Both the position numbers and the translations under genes were made by a program. A stretch of 64,000 nucleotides of DNA from Aplysia californica (lineage: Eukaryota; Mollusca; Gastropoda; Aplysiida; Aplysiidae), in the NCBI RefSeq assembly GCF_000002075.1, contig NW_004797872.1, positions 46,302-110,301 of the forward strand, in the 5' to 3' direction. The notes beneath the pieces were generated by a model, which saw only the letters and a list, made by a program, of their open reading frames with translations, was not told the origin of the DNA and did no database searches. Shown piece by piece: positions 10,999-23,879 of this stretch (its first letter is position 1; the number at the start of each line of letters is the position of its first letter).

Positions 10999-12690
10999 TT
11001 GACTAAGGAAAATTTTCACTACAACAAGCAAACGCAGCTGCACCAACTCGAAAAGTGGGCAAACAATAACGGTTTCAAGTTTTCCCCGTCGAAGACGGTT
11101 GCAGTACACTTCTGCCGAACAGGCAGACGTCTGCTGCAGCCGGATTTGACACTATACGGGGAAAGGATTCCCGTCCAGGACCAAGCTCGTTTCATCGGCG
11201 TTATATTCGACAAAAAAATCACATTCATACCACACATCAAAGACCTTCGTGTGAGGTGCCAGAAAGCGCTAAACGCTTTGAAAATTCTATCGCATCCGGA
11301 GTGGGGCGGGGACTCAAAACACCTTCTCCACTTGTGTATCTCCCTCGTCCGGTCCAGGCTTGACGGCTGTCAAGTCTACGGATCGGCAAACCACACATCT
11401 TAAAAATGCTAGATCCAGTACAAAACCAAGGACTCCGTCTCGCTCTGGGGGCTTCCCGCACTTCTACGGTGGAGAGCCTCCAGGCCGAGGCAATCATACC
11501 ACCCCTTTTATTACAATACGCAATTAAACAGAGCTCAATACCGGAAAATCCAGCGCACAACCAACTGCATTTTTAAAAGAAACCCAGAAACCATAAACAA
11601 TTTTATTCCAAAACAACGAAAAACTCATCAAACCCTTTGGCCTCAGAATCCTTGAGGACCTCAAAAACTTTCACTTTTCCAAACAAGACATCCAACTATT
11701 TCCTTTCCCCGACCTCCCTCCGTGGCACCTCACCAAGGCAAAAGTACCGACCTCCCTCCGTGGCACCTCACCAAGGCAAAAGTACCGAACTCCCTCCGTG
11801 GCACCTCACCAAGGCAAAAGTACCGACCTCCCTCCGTGGCACCTCACCAAGGCAAAAGTAGATTTACAGCTGACCACACACAACAAAGAAAGCACAAACA
11901 CCAAAACTTTTAAAGCAGAATACAAAAAACTAATAGATCAATACCCCGGTGCGGAGCTCATCTTCACAGATGGCTAAAAAAAAAAAGACAATGAAGTGGG
12001 CGCCGCAGCCCTATCTTCCAACAGTACACACCAGAGGAGACTCCATGCTGAAGCCTCCATTTTCTCTGCGGAGGCCACTGCCATTGACATGGCACTGAAC
12101 TCCGTAGAAAACTCTCATACAAATCTTTCCTTATCCTTTCTGACTCTCTGTCTCGCATCACCTCACTCACAAACTACACACTCCTAACATCCAAAAATAG
12201 TTAGGCTACAACAGAAAATTCATACACTATTCCGAAGCTGGAAAAAAACATCATGTTCGCATGGATACCTAGCCATGTGGGCATCCGAGGAAACGAGCAG
12301 GTAGACGACCTGGCGAAGAAAGCCTCATCCCTTCTGCTGGGATCAACGACGAACACTCTCCCTCGGACTGACTTTAGAATTAAAGTCAAAAAGTACACAT
12401 CCAGTCTGTGGGAGAGCCACTGGGAAGAACAGAAAAACAATAAACTGTAGGCCCCCCTATGTTATAAAACCCAAACTAGAACAGCGAAATCCTTCGGACC
12501 TCCCCAGAAGAGACGAAGTCATTTTTACTCGATTGCGCATCGGACACACGGCCCTAACCCACAAATACCTCCTGCAGGGAGATGAGAAGCCGTTCTGTGT
12601 CGGATGCGACACAGATTTTACCATTAGACATATCTTAACCGAATGTCTAGACTTTGGAGAGATCCGAAAGCAATATTATAAATAATAAAT
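10999..12690 (+). mobile_element. 5'-truncated jockey-like LINE, reverse transcriptase end plus RNase H
   Basis: The fragment starts in the reverse transcriptase thumb region, with motifs LEKWANNNGFKFSPSKTV and FIGVIFDKKITFIPHIK. It continues after a stop with a LRLALGASRT-like segment. An RNase H domain follows (IFTDG near 11970, then AWIPSHVGIRGNEQVDDLAK at 12259), and last a cysteine-rich tail (FCVGCDTDF, about 12594-12620). Several stops and frame changes show it is dead. The palm with the YADD motif is absent, as expected for 5' truncation. A four-copy 38-bp tandem repeat lies inside the linker before RNase H. Confidence 0.85.
11711..11860 (+). repeat. 38-bp tandem repeat inside the LINE
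   Basis: Four nearly identical copies begin at 11711, 11749, 11787 and 11825. Each unit encodes a conserved PPWHL motif of the LINE linker in one of the three frames. Because 38 is not a multiple of three, each extra copy shifts the frame. Confidence 0.92.
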
Positions 12691-13206
12691 GCAAGAAATT
12701 GCAAGACATTCTTTCCGTCATTCGTCCCAGCAGAATTTTGAATTTTACGAAGGTCACTAGCCTTTATGGCAAATTATAAAGTGAAATCGTCCTATTTACA
12801 ACTTTATTGTTATTTACAAGAGTTGTTTTAAATTTAAAATATATTTACACCGAATTTTGATATTTTAGCATTTTAAAATTCAAAAGATAACCAACCGTGC
12901 AGTGAACTGTTGCGAATGCAAACAACTTGTGTTTCGCGCGCTCATATGACCTTAAGTTGCTAAAGATCCCTTACTTGGTGATCTAAAATCGATAAAAGTA
13001 AAAGTAAGAGTTTAGGCTGCCACCCGGACCGATTCCACAATTGAAAATGTTGGATCGCGCTCATCATATGACCACATGCAAGCGAACGCCGTAAAAGTAG
13101 TCAAACACAAAAAAACCCCAACAAAACGAATATCATGCATGAAAGTACGGGATTTCTGAAGGGGAAGTAACAAAAGCCAGTTTGCTGGGAAGGAATATTG
13201 ATTTCG

Positions 13207-16200
13207 TGGATAATAATGATAAATACAAGTAATGGATTGCATTTATATAGCGCATCCACTTATGCAATGCTCTATGCGCTTAACATGAAACATATTATGG
13301 ATTTACAAATCAATTTTAAAGGCACATAGTGTTACATACTCGTGCACACACATATTCACGCACGCACGCACCACACATACGTACATATGCACATACGCAC
13401 ATGTAAACTCACAACGATATACAGCTTGGATGGATTCTGTCTAATCGAAATATGATGAAAATAGAAATGCTTTTAGTTTCTTCTTAAACATTTCTAGATT
13501 TTCTGCTTCTCTGATAGTTTTTGGAAGCCTATTCCAAACAAGTGGGGCAAAATATGAAAAAGAGCGTTGGCCATATGATTTGGAAGTTATTTTAGGCTTA
13601 ACAAGGGTTGTTTTGTCACTTGATGATCTGAGCGTTCTAGGAGGCACATCATCATCATCATCCAGTGCCAGATCTGTGACAGACATCGGTGATCATGGTT
13701 TTCCATTCACTCCTTTGCTCGGATGCTCTAAAAAAAACACTACGTTTCCCTGATCTTTTCCTGTTACCCATTTGTTTAGGTTCCCTAAGTAGGTTGTTCT
13801 GGGCCTACCCCTGCCTTGCTTTCCCTCAATTTTGCCAGTGAGAGCTAGATGTTCAAGACCCTTATGTCTATTCAAGTGTCCCAAAAACTGCATTTGTCGT
13901 TTCCTGATTGTTTTTAACATTGAGCGTCCCACGTGGTCTTCATCAAGTGATCAAGCACTACCTCATTTGATTTCTTTTCCGTCCACGATTCTCTTAGCAG
14001 TCTCCTAAGAAACCACATTTCTGTTGCTTCTATTTTATTTTCACTGTCTTTAGAGATTGTCCAGCATTCACAGCCATAGAAGGGTTGACCAAATGTAGCA
14101 TTTCAGGACTTTCATTTTGGTGTTCATTGAGATGTTTCTATTTTTCAGGATTGGGTTAATTTTATTGAAACTAGCCTTAGCCATTGTAGTTCTCCTTTTT
14201 ATTTCTGTGGAACATTTGGTGTCAGATGTTATCATATATCCGAGATATTTAAACTGTTGGACTTGTTTGATCTTTTCACCTTTGCTAATGAGATTACAAC
14301 TAGTTGAACTAGGGTTTGCTGCTTTTTTGGATATTACCATGTATTCTGTTTTCTTTAAATTCAACACTAATCCTTTACGTTCATTTTCTGTTACAACAGT
14401 ATCTACAAGCAATTGAAGGTCCTTTTCTGAGCCTGCTATTAAAACTGTGTCATCTGCATACCTGATGTTATTAATTTTTTCTCCATTTACTTTGAGGCCT
14501 GGACATTCTTCTATGTTTCTAAGGATTGTTTCACTGTACATGTTAAAGAGGTCTGGTGACATAACACATCCTTGCCTCACTCCTAGCCTAATCTGCTTAT
14601 ATTCACTATATTTTCCATTAATTCGTACAGCAGCGTTTTGGTCCCAGTATAAATTTCTGATAATTCTTAGATCTTTTCCATATGTGTCTAGCTTTTCCAG
14701 TATTTTAAACAGCTCATCATGTCTAACTTTATCAAACGCCTTTGAATAATCTATGAAACATAAATACGGATTTTTATGTGCTTCAATACATCTTTCCATT
14801 AACATTGTTAAGGTGGATATAGCATTACTGGTGCCCTTGTCAGGAACAAAGCCGAATTGTGTTTTAGATATCTCTGGTCTTACATTTTTTCTCAATCTTC
14901 CCATTACATGTATTACTCGCAGCAATATTTGTGTAAAATGACCCACAAGGCTAATTGTTCTATGCATATCACACTCAGTGGCACCTGGTGTTTTAGGTAA
15001 AGCTATAAAAACTGACTTCATCATATCTTCTGGGATCTCACCGCTGTCATAAATAGCATTTAGGAGCTTTGTGGTTATTTCAGTGCCTAGTTCTTCAAGC
15101 GCGACAATCACTTCAACTGGAATGTTATCTGGTCCTGTGCCTTAGGAGGCACATAGGGTGTTAAAAACTGTTTTAGATACATGTATTCCGGTGATAAATC
15201 ATGTAAGCACTTGTAGCAAGTTAAACAGATTTTATATATGATACGCTCTTTCACCGGGAGCCAGTGTAATTCTTTTAAAATAGGAGTCACATGATCATGC
15301 TTTAGTTTCTTAACAATTATTTTGGCAGCAATATTTTGTACTCATTGTAGTTGTTGTAACTGATCATCAGGTACACCAGCAAGTAAGGAATTGCAGTAAT
15401 CAATCCTTGACAATATAAGTGATGCTATTAAAGTTTTGGTGACACCAACAGATACATTTTTTCTAATGCTCCCTATTTCCATCAGTTGGAGATTATAGAT
15501 TTTTACAAAAATTGGATACCGTACATGGGATTTCATTGACAAATCTTGATCTAGCACTACACCTAAATTATTTTTATTTTAGTTTGGGCTGATATTTCGT
15601 GGCCATTGATGTTTATTCTGATATTGTCGATTTCATTGCATTCGCTGCTACGAAGAAATAATATTTCGGTCTTATCCTCATTTAATTTTAATTTGTTCTT
15701 GAGCATCCATTTTCTTACATCATTGATACATCTGGCAATTTTATCTATGAGATTGTGTACATTGTCAGTTGTAGTAAATCCATAAAGCCGTGTATCGTCT
15801 GCATAAAGATGGTAATTGAGGGCATATAAAGACATTTTTTATGACAGACTTTGCGTGTACATTGTAAAGATGACAGGACCAAGGACCGAACCCCGAGGAA
15901 CTCCGTATTTTAGAGGTAACCTACCTGACACATCATTGCCAATTTTTACTGACATAAATCTATTTTCTAGATATGATTTAAACCACATTAGAACAGTACC
16001 TGATAGTAAAAATTTCTTTTCCAATCTCTCTAGTAAAATTTCGTTGTCGGTGTTATCGAACGCCGCTGACAAATCAAGTAGAACCAAAACTCAGACTTTT
16101 TTATTATCGATTTTATTTAAAACATCTGATGATACCTTTAAAAGAGCGGTTTTCGTACTGTGGTGCCTTTTATGAGCAGATTGAAGAGGTTCTTCCATAT

Positions 16201-17572
16201 CATTGGCCTTTAGATGTTATTGAACTTGACACAAAACGATTTTCTCCAGGATTTTTTATAAAAAGTTAAGATTGGAAACTGGCCTAAAATTTCTCATGTC
16301 GTTTTCATCAAGACCTTGTTTTTTAAGTACAGGTTTTACAATGGTTTGTTTGAAAAGATCAGGTACGATTCCAGTGGTGAGTGACATATTAATAAAACGA
16401 GTAACAAATGGTGCGAGATCTTCAATGCACGTAACTAACAATGAAGTGGGTATTGGGTCTAAGCGGAGACAAAAAAATACTAGTCATCTCCGGTCTAAGT
16501 CGCATGTTTTAGCGGGGGACTCTTTAGTCTTTGATATACTTAATGACATATTTCTCTGATACCACTTTAAATTCACTCAATGTTGATTTGTTCATAATTG
16601 CAAGATTTTCATCAACAACTATTTGTATTTACATCTAACATATCAGAGTCTAAATCAGTTTTTATTCTTTCAAAATTGTATCATTGAAAAAGTGCAGAAA
16701 ATTACAACAAAAGTTCTTTATCAGTTCCAGGTGGAAACCGTGTACAATTCTCCCTTCCTAATAATTGATCAGATAATCGAAAAAGTTCCTTGCAGGAGTT
16801 TACATTTTGAAATTTGTTAAGATAAAATTGTTTCTTGTACTTTTCTATCACGGTGTTGACGTTGTTTCGTTCAGTTGCCAAAAATCTGTTTGTGGACGTG
16901 GAGGCCCGTCTTTCTAAGCTGTCTCTCCGCTTTCCATCGTTGTTTTTTGGCCTCTTTGATCTCGAGAGTAAACCACGGAGATGCTGGTCTTGGTGAGATG
17001 TTACGAGTGACTACGGGAGCTTGTTTGTCCAATGCATTGCGCAGAACTGACGAGCATTGATCTACAGAGGTGTCAGGAGTAGAGCCGAGAACGAAGTTTA
17101 TATCCGATTTAAAAGATGAAACATCGAGTTGTTTCATGTTACGAGACTGAACACATTTTGATACGGTGTTTGGTTTACTGAGGTTCTAATCAGCTACAAG
17201 TAATGGGTGGTCCGAGATACCTTTGATGACCTCTATGTTCTTGAAAAGAGGTGCATTATTCGGCGTGATGATCAGATCAAGTGTATGTCCATGCTTTTGC
17301 GTTGGCAGAGAAATATATGTTGAATAAGATCGTGCTGTTTTAGAATATACATAAACTTTCATGTAATTGCACATGTTTGGTTGTCGTAGTGTATGTTCAG
17401 ATCGCCACAAATAAAAAATGGTTGACTTCTCTGTCTTAAACAACATACAAGTTGGTTGAATTCTATGTAAAAAACATCGGAAAAGGCTTTCAGGGCAGTA
17501 CAAATGGGAAGGAGGGAGATGTATACAATCCTTTGGCCATTGAAGTAAGGCAGTACTTGTAATTTGTTTCAA
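13207..17572 (-). mobile_element. CR1/L2-like LINE, old and interrupted
   Basis: Read on the minus strand, the pieces are in the usual order. The end of the endonuclease comes first (HGHTLDLIITPNN, ISDHPLLVA; 17186-17572), then a linker with PWFTLEIKEAKKQRWKAERQ (16871-17137). Reverse transcriptase follows with VLKKQGLDENDMRNFRPVS, LLDLSAAFDNTD, GVPRGSVLGPVIF and HLYADDTRLY (15563-16441). The C-terminal region has ELHWLPVKERI and SYGQRSFSYFAPLVWNRLPK. Several frame breaks show it is inactive. The 3' end (about 13207-13285) carries the ATATAGCGC-type hairpin also found at the ends of the tRNA-derived SINEs. A second LINE is inserted at 13650-15142. The element's 5' end is not clear. Confidence 0.85.
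13650..15142 (-). mobile_element. RTE-like LINE nested in the CR1/L2-like LINE
   Basis: The longest frame (14068-15111, minus) encodes a reverse transcriptase with QFGFVPDKGTSNAI, LCFIDYSKAFDKV, RLGVRQGCVMSPDLFN and IRYADDTVLIAGSE. The C-terminal piece (13693-13932) has LKTIRKRQMQFLGHLNR and a KQGRGRPRTTY segment. The copy is 5'-truncated and has frame breaks near 14067 and upstream of 15111. The 3' end is a (GAT)n tail, typical of RTE-like elements. It is flanked by a 12-bp target duplication TAGGAGGCACAT (13638-13649 and 15143-15154). Assignment to RTE is tentative. Confidence 0.88.
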
Positions 17573-18067
17573 ACATGAACTTCAAGCAAACCTAATTTTT
17601 CGTTTTTCTTCATTCTCTGTTTCGCATTTAATTTTCAGCTCGAATGTCATTATTCAAACATGATTGTGAGTTAACTACAATTTGATATCAAATTGAAATT
17701 TTGCATACAAATAGGCTACTGATTTGGAAGATAATGCTGCATGTCCTAAAACTCTAACTAAAGATGTATCATTTTAACGTATCTTTTTCTGCATGTCATG
17801 CATATTTATTAGCTTTTTTTTCTTCATATTTCAGCCATACTTCAACCTATAGTCTATAGGCTAATAGGAAGAAAACTTTTTCCTCAATATCTAGTTTCTT
17901 TTTAATTCCCGACCTGCATTGGGTATGGATGCCTATCAAAAAAGCTTTACTGAAAGTTTAATGAAAAATACAAAAAGTAATTAATGACCAAGAGTGTTTG
18001 AAGTGAACCCTATATTTTACTCGCGGCTGCCATTTTGAATGCATAATCTGCATTTTGTTTGGTCTTG
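17573..18067. other. unassigned AT-rich sequence
   Basis: No gene or repeat was recognised. It may include more of the 5' region of the CR1/L2-like LINE, but no endonuclease motif could be read here. Confidence 0.4.
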
Positions 18068-18425
18068 TCCAAAAAATTCTTTATTGATGTATCACCATTG
18101 CCTTTCTCACCCTGAACAGGGTATAGGCCACGGGCTATCACTTTCCACACTTGTCTATCCTGGGCTAGCCTCTTGATGTTATTCCATGTCTTCCCACTTT
18201 TCTGTTGAAGGCAACATCAATTTCTGTGATTCTTTTCTAGGTTCCACGCTGTCTTCCCCTTGATCTTTTACTCTGTGGATTCCAATCCAACACTTTCTTT
18301 GTTATGCATTTGCCTGACTTCCTGAGAGTATGTCCATTCAATCGCACCGCCTTCTTCCTACCTCATCCCTGACTGGGATCTGTCTCGTTTTCCTTAACAC
18401 TCCTGTTGGTGACTCTGTACATGAT
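18068..18425 (-). mobile_element. 3' end of an RTE-like LINE
   Basis: The reverse complement encodes a VLDWNPQSKRSRGRQRGT segment and a KTWNNIKRLAQDRQVWK segment, then a RGLYPVQGEKGNGD tail. This matches the 3' ends of the LINE-derived elements at 47301 and 58330. In-frame stops show it is decayed. Confidence 0.72.
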
Positions 18426-18839
18426 AGTAGGACATCTATATAGATATCTAGGTAAAATCAAACGTGGTTGTATAATGTCCCAAACAGCCTTCTTTGTTTC
18501 CTGCTACCTTAAATTAAAATAATAAAAGACGAAAAATACGAATGTCCCCACTAGAGGAACGAACATATGCAAGGGGCACCACTCTGCCAGCCAGCAGTCG
18601 CCCTTCTTCGTTTTTCTGCTGTGAATAGAAAAATGACTGTGTGAGTTGCCAGAGTAGGCTCTATTTCTATTGTTTCCACAACTGACCCAAGTCACAGAGT
18701 TGATTGCACTGTCACTTGTTCTGGGCCCTGTAGAGATAGCTCTGGACTTAGATCTACTACATGACCGAGAACATCCTGTAAAAAATGGTACAGTATTGTG
18801 TTTATATTCATTTCATGTTAGTAGGTAAGTAGGCCACCT

Positions 18840-19090
18840 GTGAGAATAGTGCAGGCGAGTCTTTTGGCTATTCTCACCCGGCCACCTCTATTCTCACCCG
18901 GAGTGAGAATAGTGCAGGCGAGTCTTGTGGCTATTCTCACCCGGTGCGCATTTACCAAATTTTGCGTTCACCCTAAACCACAGAATTCTACACTGTGATA
19001 ACAGAAAAATTGTAGAATTCTGTGCCGTGAACAAACGTTCCATTACAACTGTAGCTTACTAAAAGCGTACAATTTTGTCTGTGGGCAGTG

Positions 19091-19121
<31 letters not shown>

Positions 19122-19635
19122 GAGTAGCGCGAGAACCTCCAGTCAAAACAAAATGGTGACCCGCGTAGTTCGGCTCGATTCGAAAAGTTAAATAGCCGTA
19201 GCATCTTTGTAGACAACCAAATTAATTTACTTTTGTGTTTTAACATCATTTTTTAACTTTGTTTTGGTCAATTTGATCGTCCACACCGATAGACAATTCA
19301 GAAAGAGACAGAGAGAGATAGAGAGAGGGGAGGAGTAGATCTTGCGAGAACTTCCGGGCAAAACAAAATGGCGACCCGCGTAGTTCGGCTCGATTCGAAC
19401 AGTGAAATAGCCATAGTCATAGCATCTTTGAAGACGATCAAATTAGCTTACTTTTGTGCTATAACGTAATTTTTTCTTGGCTTTTATCAATTTGATCATC
19501 CACACCGATAGACAGTATTCCAAAAGGAAGAAAAGCAGGTCTTGTTTCGCACCGGGTGAGAATAGCCTATGCTGGCAAGTCTCACCCGGGGTGAGAGGTA
19601 GATCGTTTTTCTATTCTCACCCCGGATGAGAATAG
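18840..19635. mobile_element. fold-back region with repeated GGTGAGAATAGCC motifs
   Basis: The motif GGTGAGAATAGCC or its complement GGCTATTCTCACC occurs several times at the left (18840-18950) and right (about 19550-19635) of the region, in both orientations. The arms can therefore pair. The inner part is a tandem duplication of about 220 bp (19086-19522). The structure resembles a fold-back DNA element. Exact ends and target duplications could not be fixed. Confidence 0.5.
19086..19522 (+). repeat. tandem duplication, unit about 220 bp
   Basis: Two copies each contain a GAGA-rich stretch, CAAAACAAAATGG, CCCGCGTAGTTCGGCTCGAT and the closing motif CCACACCGATAGACA. They differ by scattered changes and small indels. 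Each has an ATG in good context, but the second gives only 33 codons (starting MATRVVRLDS) and the first only 12. Confidence 0.8.
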
Positions 19636-20439
19636 CCACTTCCTTCATGTTAATGTTAGGCCTCCTAAGGCCTGGGCTGGTGGAGCACCTGGGGTCTATT
19701 TTGGCTATTACAAAGCCTAGAGTGCCTAAATTTGCTGTGGGACATTGTGTGTTATTGAGGATTTGAAATCAATAGTTCGAAAAATAAATTGTGAATCGGT
19801 TGCTATGGAAACGGCGGCCATAGTGGATTATGTATACCTTAAATTTTATTTCAATCCCATTTTATTCCCGCCTTAGCCTTAGCCGTAGTCTATTTATTAA
19901 CTGATTCACTTCTAATTTGGCATGCCAACATCTAGGTCTTAAATTTGGCTTGTTGAATGTCTGATATAGACTTATGCTTTAGTTTTTATTTTATGACATT
20001 TACAATTGGGTTGTTGCAAAAAAAGTGAAAAAAAAAGAAAAATTCATGTTTTCTAAGCCCGTAAATCAAAAACTACTCCATTTATCGAAAATTCAACAAG
20101 CCAAAATTTAGAACCAGATCTAGATCTAGGTGTTGTTGGTATCTTGTGAAAGTTACATTGAAATTGAACAAGAAACAGAGCAGAAAAGTGGGATAATGTG
20201 TGAAAAAATAGAATTGTGAGAAAACAGCCAATAACGGTATGAAAAGGTTGCAAAACATGTGATTTCGCCAACAAACCTGGAAAGAGAACACAGCTTTAGG
20301 GTGTAGCAAGACTTACATACATTTCGGGATATATTATTGTTCAAGAAATGTCCAGGTACTATAATATGTATGTAATAATCCAAATTTACTTAATTTGACC
20401 CCAAAACACGATTTTTAGGTGCCCCACCAGCCCTTAATG

Positions 20440-20490
20440 TATCTAGAATCTAGATCTAGATCTAGATCTAGTAGATCTTACTAGAATCTA
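20440..20490 (+). repeat. (AGATCT)n short tandem repeat
   Basis: Imperfect AGATCT and TAGATC units form a self-complementary tract. A shorter related run lies at about 20588-20605. Confidence 0.75.
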
Positions 20491-20605
20491 GATCGCAGGA
20501 CTGGCTCACATCGATCGAGTCATCCTAAGTCGTAAGGGAAATTCCGAACCATCCACGCCCTTGATGTAGGCCAAGGCTATAGGATATCTACTAGATCTAG
20601 ATCTA

Positions 20606-21435
20606 TTTGATTTTAACAGTATGATGATACAAACAGTTGTACAGTTGATTGAGAGCTATTATAAATTGTGTATGAATTTACGATAATCCGGTTTTGGCCC
20701 CCACAATAGCTTTGGCATGGAGTGTGGGTTTTGGCTCCACCGACAATTCCTTCTTGTTCTAACTAAACAATTACTTTTCGACACGCGTGCTGAATGATGC
20801 TTGACGCTCGGCGAGCAATAGATATGAAACCCAACTCAACTAACTGCAAAACATCAATTTATGGTTAAATTCTGAAAACCCCTGGTAAAAAAACAAGTGA
20901 AATATTAGATCTACCTACTGCTCATAAATTGTACTGTAGCAATACCACTCGCCCCGCGCAGCAGTGCGAAAAGGCGGTAGACTCGCCCGAGCCAGGGGTA
21001 ACCCCGGGGACACCGTTATTATAGCTTTGTTCTTTGCATCAGCCCAATGTTTCATACATCAATACACGCGGGAGAAATTGAGGCATTCACTGAAGACATT
21101 TTTTTTTCCGATTAATGTCTCATATAAATAATCACTTAAGCGACAGCCGAGATATTATCGCAGAAAGAGGATTGGCGGTAGCGAGACCAAAACCTACGAA
21201 ATGGCACCGTGATTTTTCGACTGTCCGCATTTGGAAGGTGCTGAATCCATATAAATATTAACCTAACGTCCCCAAACTGGGCAACCAATGAGAAGAAAGA
21301 TTTATCTCTAGCCTCCGTGGATTTCAGTGTCTTAATCAAGCTAAAAACAAGAATGTCACAAGGTGGTTTCTATGAGGAGATTGTCTATTATGTGTATTTT
21401 TAAGACATATATATATATTTTATAAATATTCAAGT

Positions 21436-21488
<53 letters not shown>

Positions 21489-22690
21489 GCGTCTGTTATA
21501 CTGCATGCATCATCAAATATTGCTGAAAAGCTGTCTTTATTTTTTCATTGATTTGTTTTCTTTTTTACATACTGAGTTTTTTCTGAAATATCTGTGTTTG
21601 AGCAGGGAGACAAGAGAACAAAAATGGCTCAGCAGCTGTTCATAATACTTTCATTAGCGTTCTTCTCTGTGGAATCTTCTTGCTGAAAGTGATAATATTT
21701 TTAGGGAAACCAAGGTCTCACTCACTCCTAGTGGTTTGTTAACGTGAAGCAAGAATGGTTCGGCTTTGCAATGGCTCAGAATTGGTGAAAGAAAACCTAA
21801 GGTTAAGAATAAACCTATTGTTGGTCCAAATACAAAAATGTAATATTCAAATATATATTATAGATACTGTTATGAAATTGATCACTCTATGGTCCAAATG
21901 AATTAATCCACGTTGAGATGATTTATCTCACCCAACAAACGTAATACTGATTTTTAATGTTGAGGCTTGCAAAAAAAACAAAACAACACAGAACGAACTA
22001 ACAACTTACTAACAAAAGAAAACAAGGAAGATTAGATACTGTGAGTGCGTGGTGCGGAAGGGGGGTATTTATGATTCTTATCATATTTTTCATGTACAAT
22101 AATCTGTCTTGATCTTTGTTGAATTCATTGTTTGTGGAATTTTACACAATTTGAAATCAGTTAGTGTGCTTCGTGCCTTTTAAACCCACCATTCAGCTAA
22201 CCTCACAATCTTGATCAAGATCTCTAAACCCGTTTTCATCAGTTTAGCTGTACTTAACCCTACGTCGCTTGTGAACGACGAGATTACAGGCCTTTTCATG
22301 CCGATTTGAATACACATGCAGGACACTAGAGTGGATCACCGATATTGCTAAACAATACCACGACTCGCCTCAACAGTATGACGTCACTGTCGCAGACTCT
22401 AGCACTATTAATGACCTCTTTGATCCTTAATTAGTACATGTATGTTCTAATGAAAAGAATCTAAAAATTCACTTTTCCATTCCTCACTCTGGCACAGATG
22501 GGACTTGAAATTTCGTTTTCATGTAAGACTCTTGAGTTTGGGTCACGTGAACGTTTACTTTGGTATTTTATTTTTTTTTTTTTTTGGGTCCAAACTTATT
22601 TCGTCATTTGATAAAAGTATGGTATAAACATGTATTGCGAGCGTTATTATTTATCCTACTTTTGAAATTGTCAGCTGTAATCACTCGTTT
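20606..22690. other. intergenic sequence with microsatellites only
   Basis: No gene was recognised. A TA tract lies at 21438-21484, and a GC-rich patch around 20950-21015 stands out from AT-rich surroundings but has no frame or motif that identifies it. Confidence 0.4.
21438..21484. repeat. (TA)n microsatellite
   Basis: About 23 alternating TA units occur without interruption. Confidence 0.95.
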
Positions 22691-22752
22691 AAACTCATGA
22701 TTACAACTTGGCAATTTCACTTTCGTTTTCTCCCACCCCCCTCTCTCTTTCT

Positions 22753-22876
<124 letters not shown>

Positions 22877-23879
22877 CACACACAAACATATCGTCGGCCT
22901 GGTGATAAAACCGTCTAACCCACAAAATATCAAAAAACTTTTTATTGGCCCTATCGATAGTAAATTGTCCATTTCATATGCTCACTCAAAGACAGATCTG
23001 AATTTTGTCTAGAAATGTCTTTAAAACTTTAGAAATAAAACCGTATAACCCGGCACCCATCGGATTTTAGCCCGATAATTCCGACTATCCAACCTGCGAG
23101 GGACGGAATGAGGGTTGGCTGTTTTTATCGCGCTAACAATGAGGGGCCACTTGCTACGTTACCGACTAACCCCGGCTTCGACTCGTCTCCGGACTTAGTT
23201 TGACATCAGATTCAGACCTGTAATAGTCCAGAATTTGCTCACATAACCGTGGGAGCTCTCCAAAAAGGAATATTTGTGTAATATTTCTTGTTGATCTCAC
23301 TGGGGAGTTGTATAGATCTGGTTGTTTCCTCTTTTTTCTTCGCTTTAATGCTGCTGATAACGTTATTAATGACTATAACTCCCCACTATTCCCACAGAAC
23401 TGTTTATCTCGTGACAATTCCGGTATTTGAAATGCATCTTTATGGATTTTGTTTTGAATGAAACTATGTTTTCTGTCCGCGTGTTTTTCTTTGTCTTTGT
23501 ACTCGAAATTCACCGATTGTGAAGGCATTTTCCCCTATTCGGACTACTGTCTCTTCTCCTAATCATTTTTCCTTCACAATTGAATGGACGAAGTAGATAG
23601 CATTTCCTCCTTTACTAACTCACTCCAAAAAAAAAAATTGTGGGACCTGTCCAGCACACCGTCTGCCCCAAACGATCGTTTTTTTTTAAAGTGCTTTTTT
23701 TTTTTTTTTCATTTGCTGTGTTTATTGCAGTCATTGCCTTCTGAAACATTGTTCGACTTTCTATGAAAGTTCATTTCGTTTGTGTTTTGAGTAGATTATT
23801 TTCTCAGTGTCATAACCTAATGCTTTATCTTTATATAAAACCTTAGCTTACATAACGCTATAACATTCAATAAGATGAT

